A stretch of 64,000 nt of DNA from positions 248,001 through 312,000 of the forward strand of contig NZ_JACVZE010000004.1 of NCBI RefSeq assembly GCF_015461805.1, written 5' to 3'. The notes under the pieces are model-generated. The model was not told where the DNA came from. It ran no database searches and saw only the letters and a list, made by a program, of their open reading frames with translations. Of this stretch, positions 29,308 through 38,930 are shown piece by piece; the first letter of the stretch is position 1, and each line of letters starts with the position of its first letter. The position numbers were made by a program, and so were the translations under genes. Origin of the DNA: Pseudomonas pisciculturae (GTDB lineage Bacteria > Pseudomonadota > Gammaproteobacteria > Pseudomonadales > Pseudomonadaceae).

Positions 29308-30183
29308 CGGCGAACCCACCGGCAGATGCACACGCAAGGCTTTGGGCAGCGCGGCGAAGCGCAGGTCGTCGCCCTTGAGCGGTTCACCGTCGAGGTTGAT
29401 GTACAGCCCTTCGGCCACCTTGATCTGCACCCACGGCAGCCGCGCACGCACGAACAGATTGTCCATGCCGCCGTCGGTCATCAGGGTGCGCAATGTACCC
29501 ACGACCTCCTGAGGCGCCGGAAGAATGCTGATATCCAGCAAACCATCGTCTGCCATGGCACCCGGGCACAGCACATGCCCACCGCCCGCCTGGCGACCGT
29601 TGCCGATACCCAGCGCAAGCAACTCGCCCTTCCAATGGAAATCCGGGCCTTCCAGTTCGCCATAGGCGGCTTTCAATTCACTGAAGCGGGTCAAACCCGT
29701 GAACAGGTAAGCGGCACCGCCGAGGACTTTCTTCAAGTCTTCGGAGGTATTGGCGGTGACCTGGCTGCCAAAACCACCGGTGGCCATATTCAAGAAGACT
29801 TGCCCACCGACCTGGCCGAGATCGATCGCCTTGGGCGCTACATCCAGCAGCGCCAGGGCCTGTGCTGGCTCCAGCGGCACGCCTGCAGCCTTGGCGAAAT
29901 CATTGGCGGTGCCCAGGGGCATCAGCACCAGGCTGGCGTCAGTCTTGGCTTGGGCCATGGCCTCGGCCACGTCACGCAAGGTGCCGTCGCCGCCACCGGC
30001 GATGATGTGGGTGTAGCCGTCAGCTAATGCTTCGTTGACCAGGCGCTGGGCATCACCGCCCTCCCAGGTCACCCGTACCGCCAGCTCCGTACCCTGTTCA
30101 CGCCGAGCCTGCACGGCTGCGCGCACGTCCTCGTTGAGAGCTTGCTTGCCGTGGAGGATCAACAGTGCCTTGGGGGTGGTCAT
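29266..30183 (-). CDS. yegS: Lipid kinase YegS-like (diacylglycerol kinase fold)
   Basis: 305-aa member of the DAGK catalytic family, phosphorylating a membrane lipid such as phosphatidylglycerol in vitro in E. coli. The nucleotide-binding motif GGGDGTLRDV is clear, followed by PLGTANDFAKAAG and the C-terminal INLDGEPLKGDDLRF. ATG 30183 is preceded by AGGAG. An in-frame upstream start is rejected. The gene end overlaps the response regulator gene on the other strand by 42 bp. Confidence 0.9.
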   Translation of the reverse strand: MTTPKALLILHGKQALNEDVRAAVQARREQGTELAVRVTWEGGDAQRLVNEALADGYTHIIAGGGDGTLRDVAEAMAQAKTDASLVLMPLGTANDFAKAAGVPLEPAQALALLDVAPKAIDLGQVGGQVFLNMATGGFGSQVTANTSEDLKKVLGGAAYLFTGLTRFSELKAAYGELEGPDFHWKGELLALGIGNGRQAGGGHVLCPGAMADDGLLDISILPAPQEVVGTLRTLMTDGGMDNLFVRARLPWVQIKVAEGLYINLDGEPLKGDDLRFAALPKALRVHLPVGSPLVVQADDLLAHRE

Positions 30184-30287
30184 GGGTGGGTTACTCCTGG
30201 ATTCAAAGGTGCTTGAAGGATGTTGACCCTTGGAGAGCGGCAAAAGGTCGTCAGGCTGGAAAATAATTCACAAGGCAACACATAAGC

Positions 30288-30386
30288 AAAATGTGGGAGG
30301 GGGCTTGCCCCCGATGGCGGTGGATCAGTCAGCACATCTGGTACTGAGACACCGCTATCGGGGGCAAGCCCCCTCCCACATTTTTT
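30288..30386. repeat. REP pair
   Basis: Two inverted units with the core TGTGGGAGGGGGCTTGCCCC facing each other, ending in CGATGGCGG and CCGCTATCG. They lie between the start of the lipid kinase gene and the end of the DUF2802 gene. Confidence 0.92.
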
Positions 30387-30402
30387 GAACCAGGGTATGC
30401 CG

Positions 30403-30795
30403 TCAGCTCTTGTGCAACTTGCTCATCAACTGCGCCTCAGCCTGGGTGAGGCCGCACGACTGGGTCAGCTCATCCACCGTAGCGCCCATCCCCACCAGCT
30501 TCGCCGCCTGGGCAAACGACAGGCTGGCCGGGTCGCGCTGTTCGATCTGTGCCAGCTTGTCCGGCAATGGCCCGAGGATCGCGCGCAGTTCATGCACCTC
30601 ATCCCCAACCTTCACCGCACTTTGCTGGTAGTGATCAACACGCTTGACCAGCTCCAGCACACGCCGATCACGTACCGCGTCGCGCTCGGCCTGTTGCAGG
30701 GCCAATTCCCGTTGCTGGCGCACATAGCGCAGCAGGAAGGCCAACGTCCCAGCCCACAACAGGGCCAGGACAATCACCGCCGCTTCAAGAAACAA
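30403..30795 (-). CDS. DUF2802 membrane-anchored protein at the end of the chemotaxis cluster
   Basis: 130 aa. One N-terminal membrane helix (FLEAAVIVLALLWAGTLAFLL) is followed by a coiled-coil rich in charged residues (RQQRELALQQAERDAVRDRRV). A small C-terminal domain follows (LSFAQAAKLVGMGATVDEL) that looks like a helix-turn-helix of the DUF2802 family. Function is not known. It starts directly at the cheW stop, is conserved at this place in Pseudomonas to my knowledge, and is last in the run of motility genes. Confidence 0.85.
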   Translation of the reverse strand: MFLEAAVIVLALLWAGTLAFLLRYVRQQRELALQQAERDAVRDRRVLELVKRVDHYQQSAVKVGDEVHELRAILGPLPDKLAQIEQRDPASLSFAQAAKLVGMGATVDELTQSCGLTQAEAQLMSKLHKS

Positions 30796-31281
30796 TCAGA
30801 TGTTCTCCAGATCCGACCATTCTTCTTCGCTCATCATCTTGTCCAGCTCAACCAGAATCAGCAGTTCGCCGTTCTTGTTGCACACGCCCTGGATAAACTT
30901 GGCGGACTCTTCGTTACCCACGTTCGGAGCGGTTTCCACTTCCGATTGGCGCAGGTAAACCACTTCAGCCACGCTGTCGACCATGATCCCGACCACTTGC
31001 TTGTCGGCTTCGATGATGACGATACGAGTGTTGTCGTTGACTTCGGTCGGCACCAGGCCAAAACGCTGGCGGGTGTCGATCACCGTCACTACGTTGCCAC
31101 GCAGGTTGATGATACCCAGCACGTAGCTTGGCGCACCCGGCACCGGGGCGATCTCGGTGTAACGCAGCACTTCTTGCACGCGCATCACGTTGATGCCATA
31201 GGACTCGTTGTCCAGCTTGAAGGTTACCCATTGCAGGATCGGATCATCCAAACCTTGTGCGGACGCTGACTTGTTGTTCAT
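30796..31281 (-). CDS. cheW: Chemotaxis adaptor CheW
   Basis: 161-aa single-domain CheW that bridges receptors and CheA. Typical segments: WVTFKLDNESYGINVMRVQEVL, YVLGIINLRGNVVTVIDTR and GIMVDSVAEVVYLR. It follows the ParP-like gene by 80 bp and ends at the DUF2802 start. Confidence 0.95.
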   Translation of the reverse strand: MNNKSASAQGLDDPILQWVTFKLDNESYGINVMRVQEVLRYTEIAPVPGAPSYVLGIINLRGNVVTVIDTRQRFGLVPTEVNDNTRIVIIEADKQVVGIMVDSVAEVVYLRQSEVETAPNVGNEESAKFIQGVCNKNGELLILVELDKMMSEEEWSDLENI

Positions 31282-31361
31282 ACCCCTGACCCCTTCAAAT
31301 GCCGCTTTACACGGCGTGTGTGCTTCATTGGCCCCACTCGCGCACGGCCCTTATTGTTCAA

Positions 31362-32162
31362 TCAACTGCGTGTAGTAACAGGCATCGACTTGACGGCACC
31401 GCTGGCGATCAACTCGGCCAACTCGGAAACGTCGAGCAACGCGCACATATGTTCGATCACGGTGCCCGCCAGCCAAGGCCGCTGGCCCCGCTGGCTGCGC
31501 CATTTGATTTCGTTCGGGTCCAGGCGCAACGAACGGCTGACTTGATGCACCGCCAGCCCCCACTCATAGCCCTGTACCGAAATCACGTATTGCAAACCCT
31601 GGCGGAAGTCATCGCGGTAGCGGTCGGGCATCACCCAGCGCGCGGTATCGAGGACTTTAAGGTTGCCTGCCTGGCTGGGCAGGATGCCAAGGAACCACTC
31701 TGGCTGCCCAAACAGCGGCGTCAGCTCCTGGCCTTCCAAAGAATAGATCGAGCCCAGGCACACCAGCGGCACCGCCAGGGTCAGGCCCGCGACGTCGAAC
31801 AGCAAGCACTCGAACGGCTCGGCGGCCCAAGCCGGGCGGCCGTCACCGGTCACCGGCGGCGGGATGATGCTCGGCGGCAGGTGCACTTCCACCACGGGCT
31901 CGACCACCACCGGTGCCACGACCACGGGCACGATTGGCACTACAACGGGCGCTGCAACCGGGGCTGTAATCGGCACTACGTTCGCGTCGCGAGCCTGCTC
32001 CTCCAGCACCGCCAACTGGAACTCATCCAGTGTGCTGGCGGGCTCAAGAACCAGAATCGGCTCAGGCAACTCTTCGGCGGTCGCATCCTGCAGCAAGGCA
32101 TCCAGGTAGGATTCCAGTGCCAGTTGCGGCCGGGTCTTGAATTCGATAGGCCGGTTCATCAC
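31362..32162 (-). CDS. CheW-domain protein, ParP-like polar chemotaxis organiser
   Basis: 266 aa. The first ~120 residues are low-complexity, rich in Val/Ala/Pro (APVAAPVVVPIVPVVVAPVV). They are followed by a CheW-like domain (FECLLFDVAGLTLAVPLVCLGSIY, WFLGILPSQAGNLKVLDTARW). It overlaps the ParA-like gene by ATGA. A ParA-like/CheW-like pair beside cheW is the ParC/ParP arrangement known from Vibrio and P. aeruginosa, where it places chemotaxis arrays at the cell pole. I infer the same role. Confidence 0.85.
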   Translation of the reverse strand: MMNRPIEFKTRPQLALESYLDALLQDATAEELPEPILVLEPASTLDEFQLAVLEEQARDANVVPITAPVAAPVVVPIVPVVVAPVVVEPVVEVHLPPSIIPPPVTGDGRPAWAAEPFECLLFDVAGLTLAVPLVCLGSIYSLEGQELTPLFGQPEWFLGILPSQAGNLKVLDTARWVMPDRYRDDFRQGLQYVISVQGYEWGLAVHQVSRSLRLDPNEIKWRSQRGQRPWLAGTVIEHMCALLDVSELAELIASGAVKSMPVTTRS

Positions 32163-32947
32163 GCCACCTGCGCCACAAGCTGCTGGGCCAGCAGGTGTTT
32201 GAGCAAGGCACGGTAGGCCAGCACGCCACGGCTTTTCGCGTCGAACTGCGACGGTGTGAGGCCGGCGCGGCTGGCGTCACGCAGGCGCGTGTCCACCGGG
32301 ATATAGCCGTTCCAGATGGTGTCCGGGTAGGCATCGCGCAATACACGCAAGGTGCCGAGGGAGGCCTGGGTACGGCGGTCAAACAAGGTCGGCACGATGC
32401 TGAACGGCAGCGCTTGCTTGCGCGAGCGGTTGATCATCGCCAGGGTGCTGACCATACGTTCAAGGCCTTTGACGGCCAGGTGCTCGGTCTGCACCGGAAT
32501 CACCAGTTGCTGGCTCGCCGCCAACGCGTTGACCATCAGCACACCCAGCAACGGTGGGCTGTCGATGATTGCATAGTCGAAGTCCTGCCACAGCTGCGCC
32601 AGGGTCTTGGCGATCACCAGCCCCAGGCCGCTCTGCCCCGGCGACTGACGCTCAAGGGTGGCCAGCGCGGTGCTGGACGGCAGCAGCGAGATGCTTTCAT
32701 TGCTGGTGGGCAGCAGCAGTTGCTTGGGCAAGTCTGCCGGTACGCTGCCCTTGTGCAGAAACAGGTCGTAGTTGCTGTGTTCCAGCGCATCCGGGTCGTA
32801 GCCGAAATAGCTGGTCATGGAGCCGTGGGGGTCCAGGTCCACCACGACCACACGCTTGCCCGCCTCGGCCAGCAATCCGGCTAAGGCGATGGAGGTGGTG
32901 GTCTTGCCGACCCCACCTTTTTGATTGGCAACTGCCCAGACTCTCAT
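32159..32947 (-). CDS. ParA-family ATPase (ParC-like, polar positioning of chemotaxis arrays)
   Basis: 262 aa. Deviant Walker A KGGVGKTTTS near the N-terminus, VVDLDPHGSMTSYFG (Walker A') and DYAIIDSPPLLG (Walker B). No DNA-binding helix-turn-helix and no parB neighbour, so it is not a chromosome or plasmid partition system. Position between motD and the CheW-domain gene points to ParC. The chosen ATG follows GGGAGGA; an upstream in-frame start is rejected. Confidence 0.9.
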   Translation of the reverse strand: MRVWAVANQKGGVGKTTTSIALAGLLAEAGKRVVVVDLDPHGSMTSYFGYDPDALEHSNYDLFLHKGSVPADLPKQLLLPTSNESISLLPSSTALATLERQSPGQSGLGLVIAKTLAQLWQDFDYAIIDSPPLLGVLMVNALAASQQLVIPVQTEHLAVKGLERMVSTLAMINRSRKQALPFSIVPTLFDRRTQASLGTLRVLRDAYPDTIWNGYIPVDTRLRDASRAGLTPSQFDAKSRGVLAYRALLKHLLAQQLVAQVA

Positions 32948-32997
32948 TCGGTTGGTTCCTCCCGGTGGGCACAGGCGCGACCGAGACATTGCATAGG

Positions 32998-33885
32998 TTA
33001 TTGAGCCGGCGACGGAGTATTGACGGCGCTCTGACGAACCGGCGGCTTTACAGGGGGCGTAGCAGTTTGTGTGCCAGCGCGCTTCAAGGCCGCGTCGGGT
33101 GTTGCATTGGCGGTGCCGGTGCCGGTCAGGCTGCGACGCACATCCAAGTTGCGCGACACCACCAATACCACCCGGCGGTTCTTCGCCCGTCCTTCTACCG
33201 TGGCGTTATTGGCCACTGGCTGGAACTCGCCGTAGCCCACTGACGCCAGGCGCCCAGGGTTCACACCCTGCATCGCAAGCATGCGCACGATGCTCGATGC
33301 GCGTGCCGACGACAGCTCCCAGTTGGTCGGGTACTGCGCAGTGGCAATCGGGAAATTGTCGGTAAAGCCTTCGACGTGGATCGGGTTTTCAAACGGCTTG
33401 AGGATCGCCGCGACCTTGTCGATGATGGTGAACGCCTGGTCGCTGGGCAACGCATCGGCACTGGCGAACAGCAGGCTGGAATTGAGCTCGATCTCGACCC
33501 ACAACTCATTGCCGCGCACGGTCATCTGGTTGGAGCTGATCAGGTCGCCAAACGCGGCGCTGATATCATCGGCAATGCTTTTGAGCGGGTCGCTGGTGCC
33601 GCCCACGCCGGCAGCGGTTTCATCGCTGTCGTTGACCAACGGCTTGGCCGGGGTGACGGTCTTGGGCCGCTCTTCACCAATGGGGATCGGCTTGAGGGCG
33701 CGATCAGCGTCGTTGAACACGCCGATCAGTGCCTGGGAAATGACTTTGTATTTGCCTTCGTTGATCGACGAGATGGAGTACATCACCACGAAAAACGCGA
33801 ACAGCAAGGTGATGAAGTCCGCATAGGACACCAGCCACCGCTCGTGGTTAACGTGTTCTTCAGGCTCGCGACGACGACGGCTCAC
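32998..33885 (-). CDS. motD: Flagellar stator protein MotD
   Basis: 295-aa MotB homologue. A single membrane helix (ADFITLLFAFFVVMYSI) carries the proton-binding Asp23. The periplasmic OmpA-like peptidoglycan-binding domain includes HVEGFTDNFP and NWELSSARASSIVRML, ending in a Pro/Ala-rich tail. It works with MotC. Pseudomonas has this second stator besides MotAB. A REP-like hairpin lies between motC and motD. Confidence 0.95.
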   Translation of the reverse strand: MSRRRREPEEHVNHERWLVSYADFITLLFAFFVVMYSISSINEGKYKVISQALIGVFNDADRALKPIPIGEERPKTVTPAKPLVNDSDETAAGVGGTSDPLKSIADDISAAFGDLISSNQMTVRGNELWVEIELNSSLLFASADALPSDQAFTIIDKVAAILKPFENPIHVEGFTDNFPIATAQYPTNWELSSARASSIVRMLAMQGVNPGRLASVGYGEFQPVANNATVEGRAKNRRVVLVVSRNLDVRRSLTGTGTANATPDAALKRAGTQTATPPVKPPVRQSAVNTPSPAQ

Positions 33886-33925
33886 AGGCAGCTACCTCCC
33901 TGAACACACCATTGACTGTGGCTGT

Positions 33926-33962
33926 GGTTGTGGTGAGCGAGCTTGCTCGCTCGCCACAAACG
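33926..33962. repeat. Single REP-like hairpin between motC and motD
   Basis: TTGTGGTGAGCGAGCTTGCT continues to form a near-perfect stem with GAGCGAGC / GCTCGCTC. It is a variant of the REP core, alone rather than paired, within the motCD transcript. Confidence 0.8.
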
Positions 33963-33994
33963 GCCAGTGCGCCACACGTCGATAACCATCGCCA

Positions 33995-34735
33995 TCAATC
34001 CATGAAGCCCTGAAGCTTCAATTCGATGGAGCGTGGGTTCTCGCCCTCGGCAATCGACAGGATGCCTTCGAGCAGCATCTCGCGGTAACGCGATTGGCGC
34101 TGAGCGATTGCCTTGAGCTTGCTGGCCACCGGCAACAACACCAGGTTGGCGCTGGCCACGCCGTAGATGGTGGCCACGAACGCAACAGCAATGCCACTGC
34201 CCAACTGCGAAGGGTCGGCCAGGTTGCCCATCACGTGGATCAAGCCCATCACCGCACCGATGATGCCAATGGTCGGCGCATAGCCGCCCATGCTTTCAAA
34301 GACTTTGGCGGCGTTGATGTCGCGGCTTTCCTGGGTGTAGAAATCCACCTCCAGGATGCTGCGGATCGCTTCCGGCTCGGCGCCGTCCACCAGCAGTTGC
34401 AGGCCTTTGCGCGCGTAGCTGTCGGGCTCGGCATCGGCCACGCCTTCGAGGCCCAGCAGGCCTTCCTTGCGCGCCGTGAGGCTCCAGTTGACCACGCGGT
34501 CGATGCCACCGGCCAAGTCAACGCGGGGCGGGAAAATGATCCAGACCAGAATCTGCATGGCGCGCTTGAACGAACTCAGGGGCGACTGCAACAGCGCCGC
34601 ACCCACGGTGCCGCCGATCACGATCAACGCCGCCGGGCCGTTGGCCAGGGCGCCGAGGTGGCCGCCTTCGAGGTAGTTGCCGCCGATGATCGCGACAAAC
34701 GCCATGATGATGCCGATCAGGCTCAATACATCCAT
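33995..34735 (-). CDS. motC: Flagellar stator protein MotC
   Basis: 246-aa MotA homologue with four membrane segments ([78 protein letters not shown]) and a large cytoplasmic loop that contacts FliG. Start and cheB stop overlap (ATGA). Confidence 0.95.
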   Translation of the reverse strand: MDVLSLIGIIMAFVAIIGGNYLEGGHLGALANGPAALIVIGGTVGAALLQSPLSSFKRAMQILVWIIFPPRVDLAGGIDRVVNWSLTARKEGLLGLEGVADAEPDSYARKGLQLLVDGAEPEAIRSILEVDFYTQESRDINAAKVFESMGGYAPTIGIIGAVMGLIHVMGNLADPSQLGSGIAVAFVATIYGVASANLVLLPVASKLKAIAQRQSRYREMLLEGILSIAEGENPRSIELKLQGFMD

Positions 34736-35871
34736 CAGAGACAGGCCTCCACCAGATGCTTGCCGATGTCGTCCAGGCTGTAGACGGCGTCGGCCAGCTC
34801 AGCCTTGACGATGGCCATGGGCATGCCATAGATCACGCAACTGGCTTCGTCCTGGGCCCAGATGGCGCTGCCGCCCTGCTTGAGCAGGCGTGCGCCTTCA
34901 CGGCCGTCGGCACCCATGCCGGTGAGCACCACCGCCAGAACTTTGTCGCCATAGGACTTGGCCGCCGAACCAAAGGTGATATCCACGCACGGCTTGTAGT
35001 TCAGGCGCTCATCGCCCGGCAGGATTTTGATCGCACCACGGCCATCCACCATCATTTGCTTGCCACCGGGGGCCAGCAGCGCCAGGCCAGGACGCAGGAT
35101 GTCGCCATCCTCGGCTTCCTTGACGCTGATGCGACACAGCTTGTCCAGGCGTTCGGCGAAGGCCTTGGTGAACGCGGCAGGCATGTGCTGGATCAACACG
35201 ATGGGCGCCGGGAAGTTGGCCGGCAGTTGGGTCAACACGCGTTGCAGAGCCACCGGGCCGCCCGTGGACGTACCGATAGCCACCAGCTTGTAGGCCTTGC
35301 GCTTGGGCGCGGGCGAGTGAGCAGCAGCGGGCGCAGCAGTACGCACAGGCGCAGGTGCTACGGGGCGAGCCACCGGTGCTGGCGCAGGGCGCCCGAACGA
35401 GGTGGCCGGGGCCGCAGCGGGAGCAGGTGTCGGCGCTGGCGCAGGCGCAGGCGCGCTGAACAGGCTACGACGGTTACTGCGGGAAATACTGTGGACTTTC
35501 TCGCACAGCAGTTGCTTGACCTTCTCGGGGTTGCGCGAGATGTCTTCGAAATTCTTCGGCAGGAAGTCCACCGCGCCGGCATCCAGCGCATCCAGGGTGA
35601 CCCGGGCGCCTTCGTGGGTCAGCGAGGAAAACATCAATACCGGGGTCGGGCAGCGTTGCATGATGTGCCGAACTGCCGTGATGCCATCCATCATCGGCAT
35701 CTCGTAGTCCATGGTGATCACGTCCGGCTTCAACGCAATGGCTTGATCAATCGCCTCTTTACCGTTGGTGGCCGTACCGACCACCTGGATACTTGGATCG
35801 GCGGAAAGAATTTCCGAGACGCGGCGACGGAAGAAACCCGAATCGTCCACCACCAGGACCTTGACTGCCAT
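34735..35871 (-). CDS. cheB: Chemotaxis protein-glutamate methylesterase CheB
   Basis: 378 aa. A receiver domain (1-120; [21 protein letters not shown]) and a C-terminal methylesterase domain are joined by an unusually long Ala/Pro linker of about 55 residues. Catalytic triad: Ser in [10 protein letters not shown], His in [10 protein letters not shown], Asp in LTGMGADG. It removes methyl groups from receptors after phosphorylation by CheA. ATG 35871 follows GGAG at 7 bp, and the nine upstream in-frame codons are dropped. Confidence 0.95.
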   Translation of the reverse strand: MAVKVLVVDDSGFFRRRVSEILSADPSIQVVGTATNGKEAIDQAIALKPDVITMDYEMPMMDGITAVRHIMQRCPTPVLMFSSLTHEGARVTLDALDAGAVDFLPKNFEDISRNPEKVKQLLCEKVHSISRSNRRSLFSAPAPAPAPTPAPAAAPATSFGRPAPAPVARPVAPAPVRTAAPAAAHSPAPKRKAYKLVAIGTSTGGPVALQRVLTQLPANFPAPIVLIQHMPAAFTKAFAERLDKLCRISVKEAEDGDILRPGLALLAPGGKQMMVDGRGAIKILPGDERLNYKPCVDITFGSAAKSYGDKVLAVVLTGMGADGREGARLLKQGGSAIWAQDEASCVIYGMPMAIVKAELADAVYSLDDIGKHLVEACL

Positions 35872-35919
35872 AAACACTCCGTTAGGTGGGGCGGGCATTA
35901 CCGCCCTACCCCACCAGAA

Positions 35920-38112
35920 TCAAATACGCCGAGCGGCGTAACGCTTGAGCATGCTCGGAACATCGAGAATCAGCGCGATCCGACCGTCACCGGTGATGGT
36001 CGCACCCGACATGCCCGGGGTTCCCTGCAGCATTTTGCCCAAAGGCTTGATGACCACTTCTTCCTGGCCAACCAACTGGTCGACCACAAAGCCGATGCGT
36101 TGGGTGCCCACGGAGAGAATCACCACATGGCCTTCACGCTGCTCTTCATGTTTGGCCGAAGCCACCAGCCAGCGCTTGAGGTAGAACAGTGGCAACGCCT
36201 TGTCGCGCACGATCACCACTTCCTGGCCGTCCACCACGTTGGTGCGCGACAGGTCGAGGTGGAAGATCTCGTTGACGTTGACCAGCGGGAAGGCGAACGC
36301 CTGGTTGCCCAGCATCACCATCAGGGTCGGCATGATCGCCAAGGTCAACGGCACCTTGATCACGATCTTCGAGCCCTGGCCCTTGGTCGAGTAGATATTG
36401 ATCGAGCCGTTGAGCTGGCTGATCTTGGTCTTCACCACGTCCATGCCCACGCCACGGCCCGACACGTCGGAAATCTCGGTTTTGGTCGAGAAGCCTGGGG
36501 CGAAGATCAGGTTGTAGCACTCGGTGTCGGTCAGACGGTCGGCGGCGTCCTTGTCCATCACGCCACGCTTGACGGCGATATTGCGCAATATGGCCGGGTC
36601 CATGCCTTTGCCGTCATCGGTGATCGACAGCAGGATGTGGTCGCCTTCTTGCTCCGCCGCCAGAATCACCTTGCCGCCACGGGACTTGCCCGAAGCTTCG
36701 CGTTCTTCCGGGGTTTCGACGCCGTGGTCGACGGCGTTGCGTACCAAGTGGACCAGCGGGTCGGCCAGGGCCTCGACAAGGTTTTTGTCGAGGTCGGTTT
36801 CTTCGCCCACCAGTTCCAGGTTGATCTCTTTCTTGAGCTGACGCGCCAGGTCACGAACCAGGCGCGGGAAGCGGCCGAAGACTTTCTTGATCGGCTGCAT
36901 CCGGGTTTTCATCACCGCGGTTTGCAGATCGGCGGTGACCACGTCGAGGTTCGACACGGCCTTTTGCATGGCTTCATCGCCACTGCTCAGGCCCAGGCGC
37001 ACCAGGCGGTTACGCACCAGTACCAGTTCGCCGACCATGTTCATGATGTCGTCCAGGCGTGCGGTATCAACCCGCACGGTGGTTTCGGCTTCACTGGCCG
37101 GTTTTTCCGCGAGCGGGGCAGCCGCCGCTGCTCGCGCCGGAGCCGGAGCGGCAGCCGGGGCTGGTGCGGGCTTGGCAGCGACAGGCGCGGCAGGCTTGGC
37201 GGCAACCGGTGCAGCCGTGGCCACCGCAGCGGCCGGGGCGACTTCTGTGAACTTGCCCTTGCCGTGCAACTCGTCCAGCAGGGATTCGAATTCGTGATCG
37301 GAGATCAGCCCATCGCCCGCAGGTGCTGCGGCGGCGGGTGCAGCTGCAACTGCCGCGACGGCCGGCAAGGCATCGGCGACAAAAGTGCCCTTGCCATGCA
37401 GTTGGTCGAGCAACGCTTCGAATTCGTCGTCGGTGATGTCTGTGCTGGCAGTGGCAGCCGGTGCTTCTACCGCAGCGACAGGCGCCACGGCGTCAGCGGC
37501 GAACTGGCCTTTGCCGTGCAACTGGTCGAGCAGGGATTCAAATTCTGCGTCGGTAATATCTTCGCTGGTAGGTGCTGCGACGGGCGCCGCCGGTGCTTCT
37601 GCCTCAGCCTTTACGGCACTGAGGGAGTTGAGCAACTGCTCGAACTCGTGGTCAGTCACATCCGGCTCGGCCTCAACCACAGGCTCCGCAACCGCTTCAA
37701 CCGCAGGCGCAGCCGAGGTGTCGGCAGGCTCGGCATAGCGCGCCAGGGCGGCCAGCAGTTCCGGGGTAGCCGCGGTGATCGGGGCACGTTCGCGCACTTC
37801 GCTGAACATGCCATTGACCGCATCCAGTGCTTCGAGAATCACGTCCATCAATTCCGAATCAACGTGACGCTCACCCTTGCGCAGGATGTCGAACACGTTC
37901 TCGGCGATGTGGCAGCACTCCACCAGCTCATGGAGCTGGAGGAAGCCGGCGCCCCCTTTTACAGTGTGAAAACCGCGAAAAATTGCATTGAGCAGGTTCG
38001 CATCATCCGGTCGGCTTTCCAGCTCGACCAGTTGCTCGGACAACTGCTCTAAAATTTCGCCGGCCTCTACAAGGAAATCCTGAAGGATTTCTTCATCGGC
38101 GCCGAAGCTCAT
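35920..38112 (-). CDS. cheA: Chemotaxis histidine kinase CheA
   Basis: 730 aa. Hpt domain with phosphorylated His49 (FRGFHTVKGGAGF); dimerisation domain from about 345 (TTVRVDTARLDDIMNMVGELV); ATPase domain with VRNAVDHGVE, DDGKGMDP and DVSGRGVGMDVVK; C-terminal CheW-like domain. Between Hpt and dimerisation lies an Ala/Pro-rich linker of about 200 residues with four copies of a motif, T/S-D-x-E-F-E-x-L-L, three of them extended by LHGKGxF (residues 151-160, 185-203, 225-243, 269-288). No ordinary P2 domain is seen, so these repeats may do its job of docking CheY or CheB. Confidence 0.95.
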   Translation of the reverse strand: MSFGADEEILQDFLVEAGEILEQLSEQLVELESRPDDANLLNAIFRGFHTVKGGAGFLQLHELVECCHIAENVFDILRKGERHVDSELMDVILEALDAVNGMFSEVRERAPITAATPELLAALARYAEPADTSAAPAVEAVAEPVVEAEPDVTDHEFEQLLNSLSAVKAEAEAPAAPVAAPTSEDITDAEFESLLDQLHGKGQFAADAVAPVAAVEAPAATASTDITDDEFEALLDQLHGKGTFVADALPAVAAVAAAPAAAAPAGDGLISDHEFESLLDELHGKGKFTEVAPAAAVATAAPVAAKPAAPVAAKPAPAPAAAPAPARAAAAAPLAEKPASEAETTVRVDTARLDDIMNMVGELVLVRNRLVRLGLSSGDEAMQKAVSNLDVVTADLQTAVMKTRMQPIKKVFGRFPRLVRDLARQLKKEINLELVGEETDLDKNLVEALADPLVHLVRNAVDHGVETPEEREASGKSRGGKVILAAEQEGDHILLSITDDGKGMDPAILRNIAVKRGVMDKDAADRLTDTECYNLIFAPGFSTKTEISDVSGRGVGMDVVKTKISQLNGSINIYSTKGQGSKIVIKVPLTLAIMPTLMVMLGNQAFAFPLVNVNEIFHLDLSRTNVVDGQEVVIVRDKALPLFYLKRWLVASAKHEEQREGHVVILSVGTQRIGFVVDQLVGQEEVVIKPLGKMLQGTPGMSGATITGDGRIALILDVPSMLKRYAARRI

Positions 38113-38123
38113 GTGGGTGCTCC

Positions 38124-38912
38124 TTAGAAGCCTAAACTGGATAACAGGTCATCGACATCATCTTGACCCGATACAACGTCTTCACGTTTATCGGCATGAA
38201 TCTGCGGACCTTCACCCTTGGCGAGATGTTTTTGTGGATCTTTTTCAGAGAGGATCGCTTCGCGGTCATGTTCGATGCCGGCAAAACGGTCAACCTGGCC
38301 TGCCATGAGCACCAATTTGAGCAAATTGCTTTCCACTTCGGTGACCAACTGGGTCACACGCTTGATCACCTGGCCAGTGAGGTCCTGGTAATCCTGGGCC
38401 AGCAGAATGTCGTTGAGGTTGCTGGCAACCGTGCGGTTGTCCTGCTCGCTGCGTGACAAGAAGCCTTCAACCCGACGTGCCAGCTCGCGAAACTCTTCGG
38501 CACCCACTTCACGGCGCATAAAGCGGCCCCAGTCATTGCTCAGGGCCTGTGCTTCAGTGGCCATGCCGTTCACCAGGGGCGTGGCATTTTCAACCAGGTC
38601 CATGGTGCGATTGGCCGCCGCCTCAGTCAGCCTGACCACATAGGACAGGCGTTCGGTGGCATCAGTGATTTGCGAGATTTCTTCGGCCTGGGGCATGTGC
38701 GGGTCAATCTGAAAATTGACGATCGCACTGTGCAGCTCGCGTGTGAGCTTGCCCACTTCCTGGTACAGGCCGCGGTCACGGGTCTGGTTGAGCTCATGGA
38801 TCAACTGCACCGCGTCGCCGAACTGGCCTTTTTCAAGGCTGTCGACCAACTGGTGAGCATGCTTTTTCAGGGTCGACTCGAAGTCTCCCTGTGATGATTC
38901 TTTATGCTCCAT
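38124..38912 (-). CDS. cheZ: CheY-P phosphatase CheZ
   Basis: 262-aa long-helix protein that speeds dephosphorylation of CheY. The active-site segment LLAQDYQDLTGQVIKRV supplies the conserved Asp and Gln (DxxxQ). The C-terminus DVDDLLSSLGF is the CheY-binding amphipathic helix. It is placed between cheY and cheA with short gaps. Confidence 0.95.
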   Translation of the reverse strand: MEHKESSQGDFESTLKKHAHQLVDSLEKGQFGDAVQLIHELNQTRDRGLYQEVGKLTRELHSAIVNFQIDPHMPQAEEISQITDATERLSYVVRLTEAAANRTMDLVENATPLVNGMATEAQALSNDWGRFMRREVGAEEFRELARRVEGFLSRSEQDNRTVASNLNDILLAQDYQDLTGQVIKRVTQLVTEVESNLLKLVLMAGQVDRFAGIEHDREAILSEKDPQKHLAKGEGPQIHADKREDVVSGQDDVDDLLSSLGF

Positions 38913-38930
38913 AGCTCCCCCGCGATGGCA

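Noticed and set aside
32159..32947. Plasmid or chromosome partition gene
   Set aside because: ParA fold but no ParB partner or parS site; the chemotaxis context supports a ParC-type role.
34756..38052. 1098-aa open frame on the plus strand
   Set aside because: Antisense to cheB, cheA and cheZ; His/Gln-rich translation without any domain.
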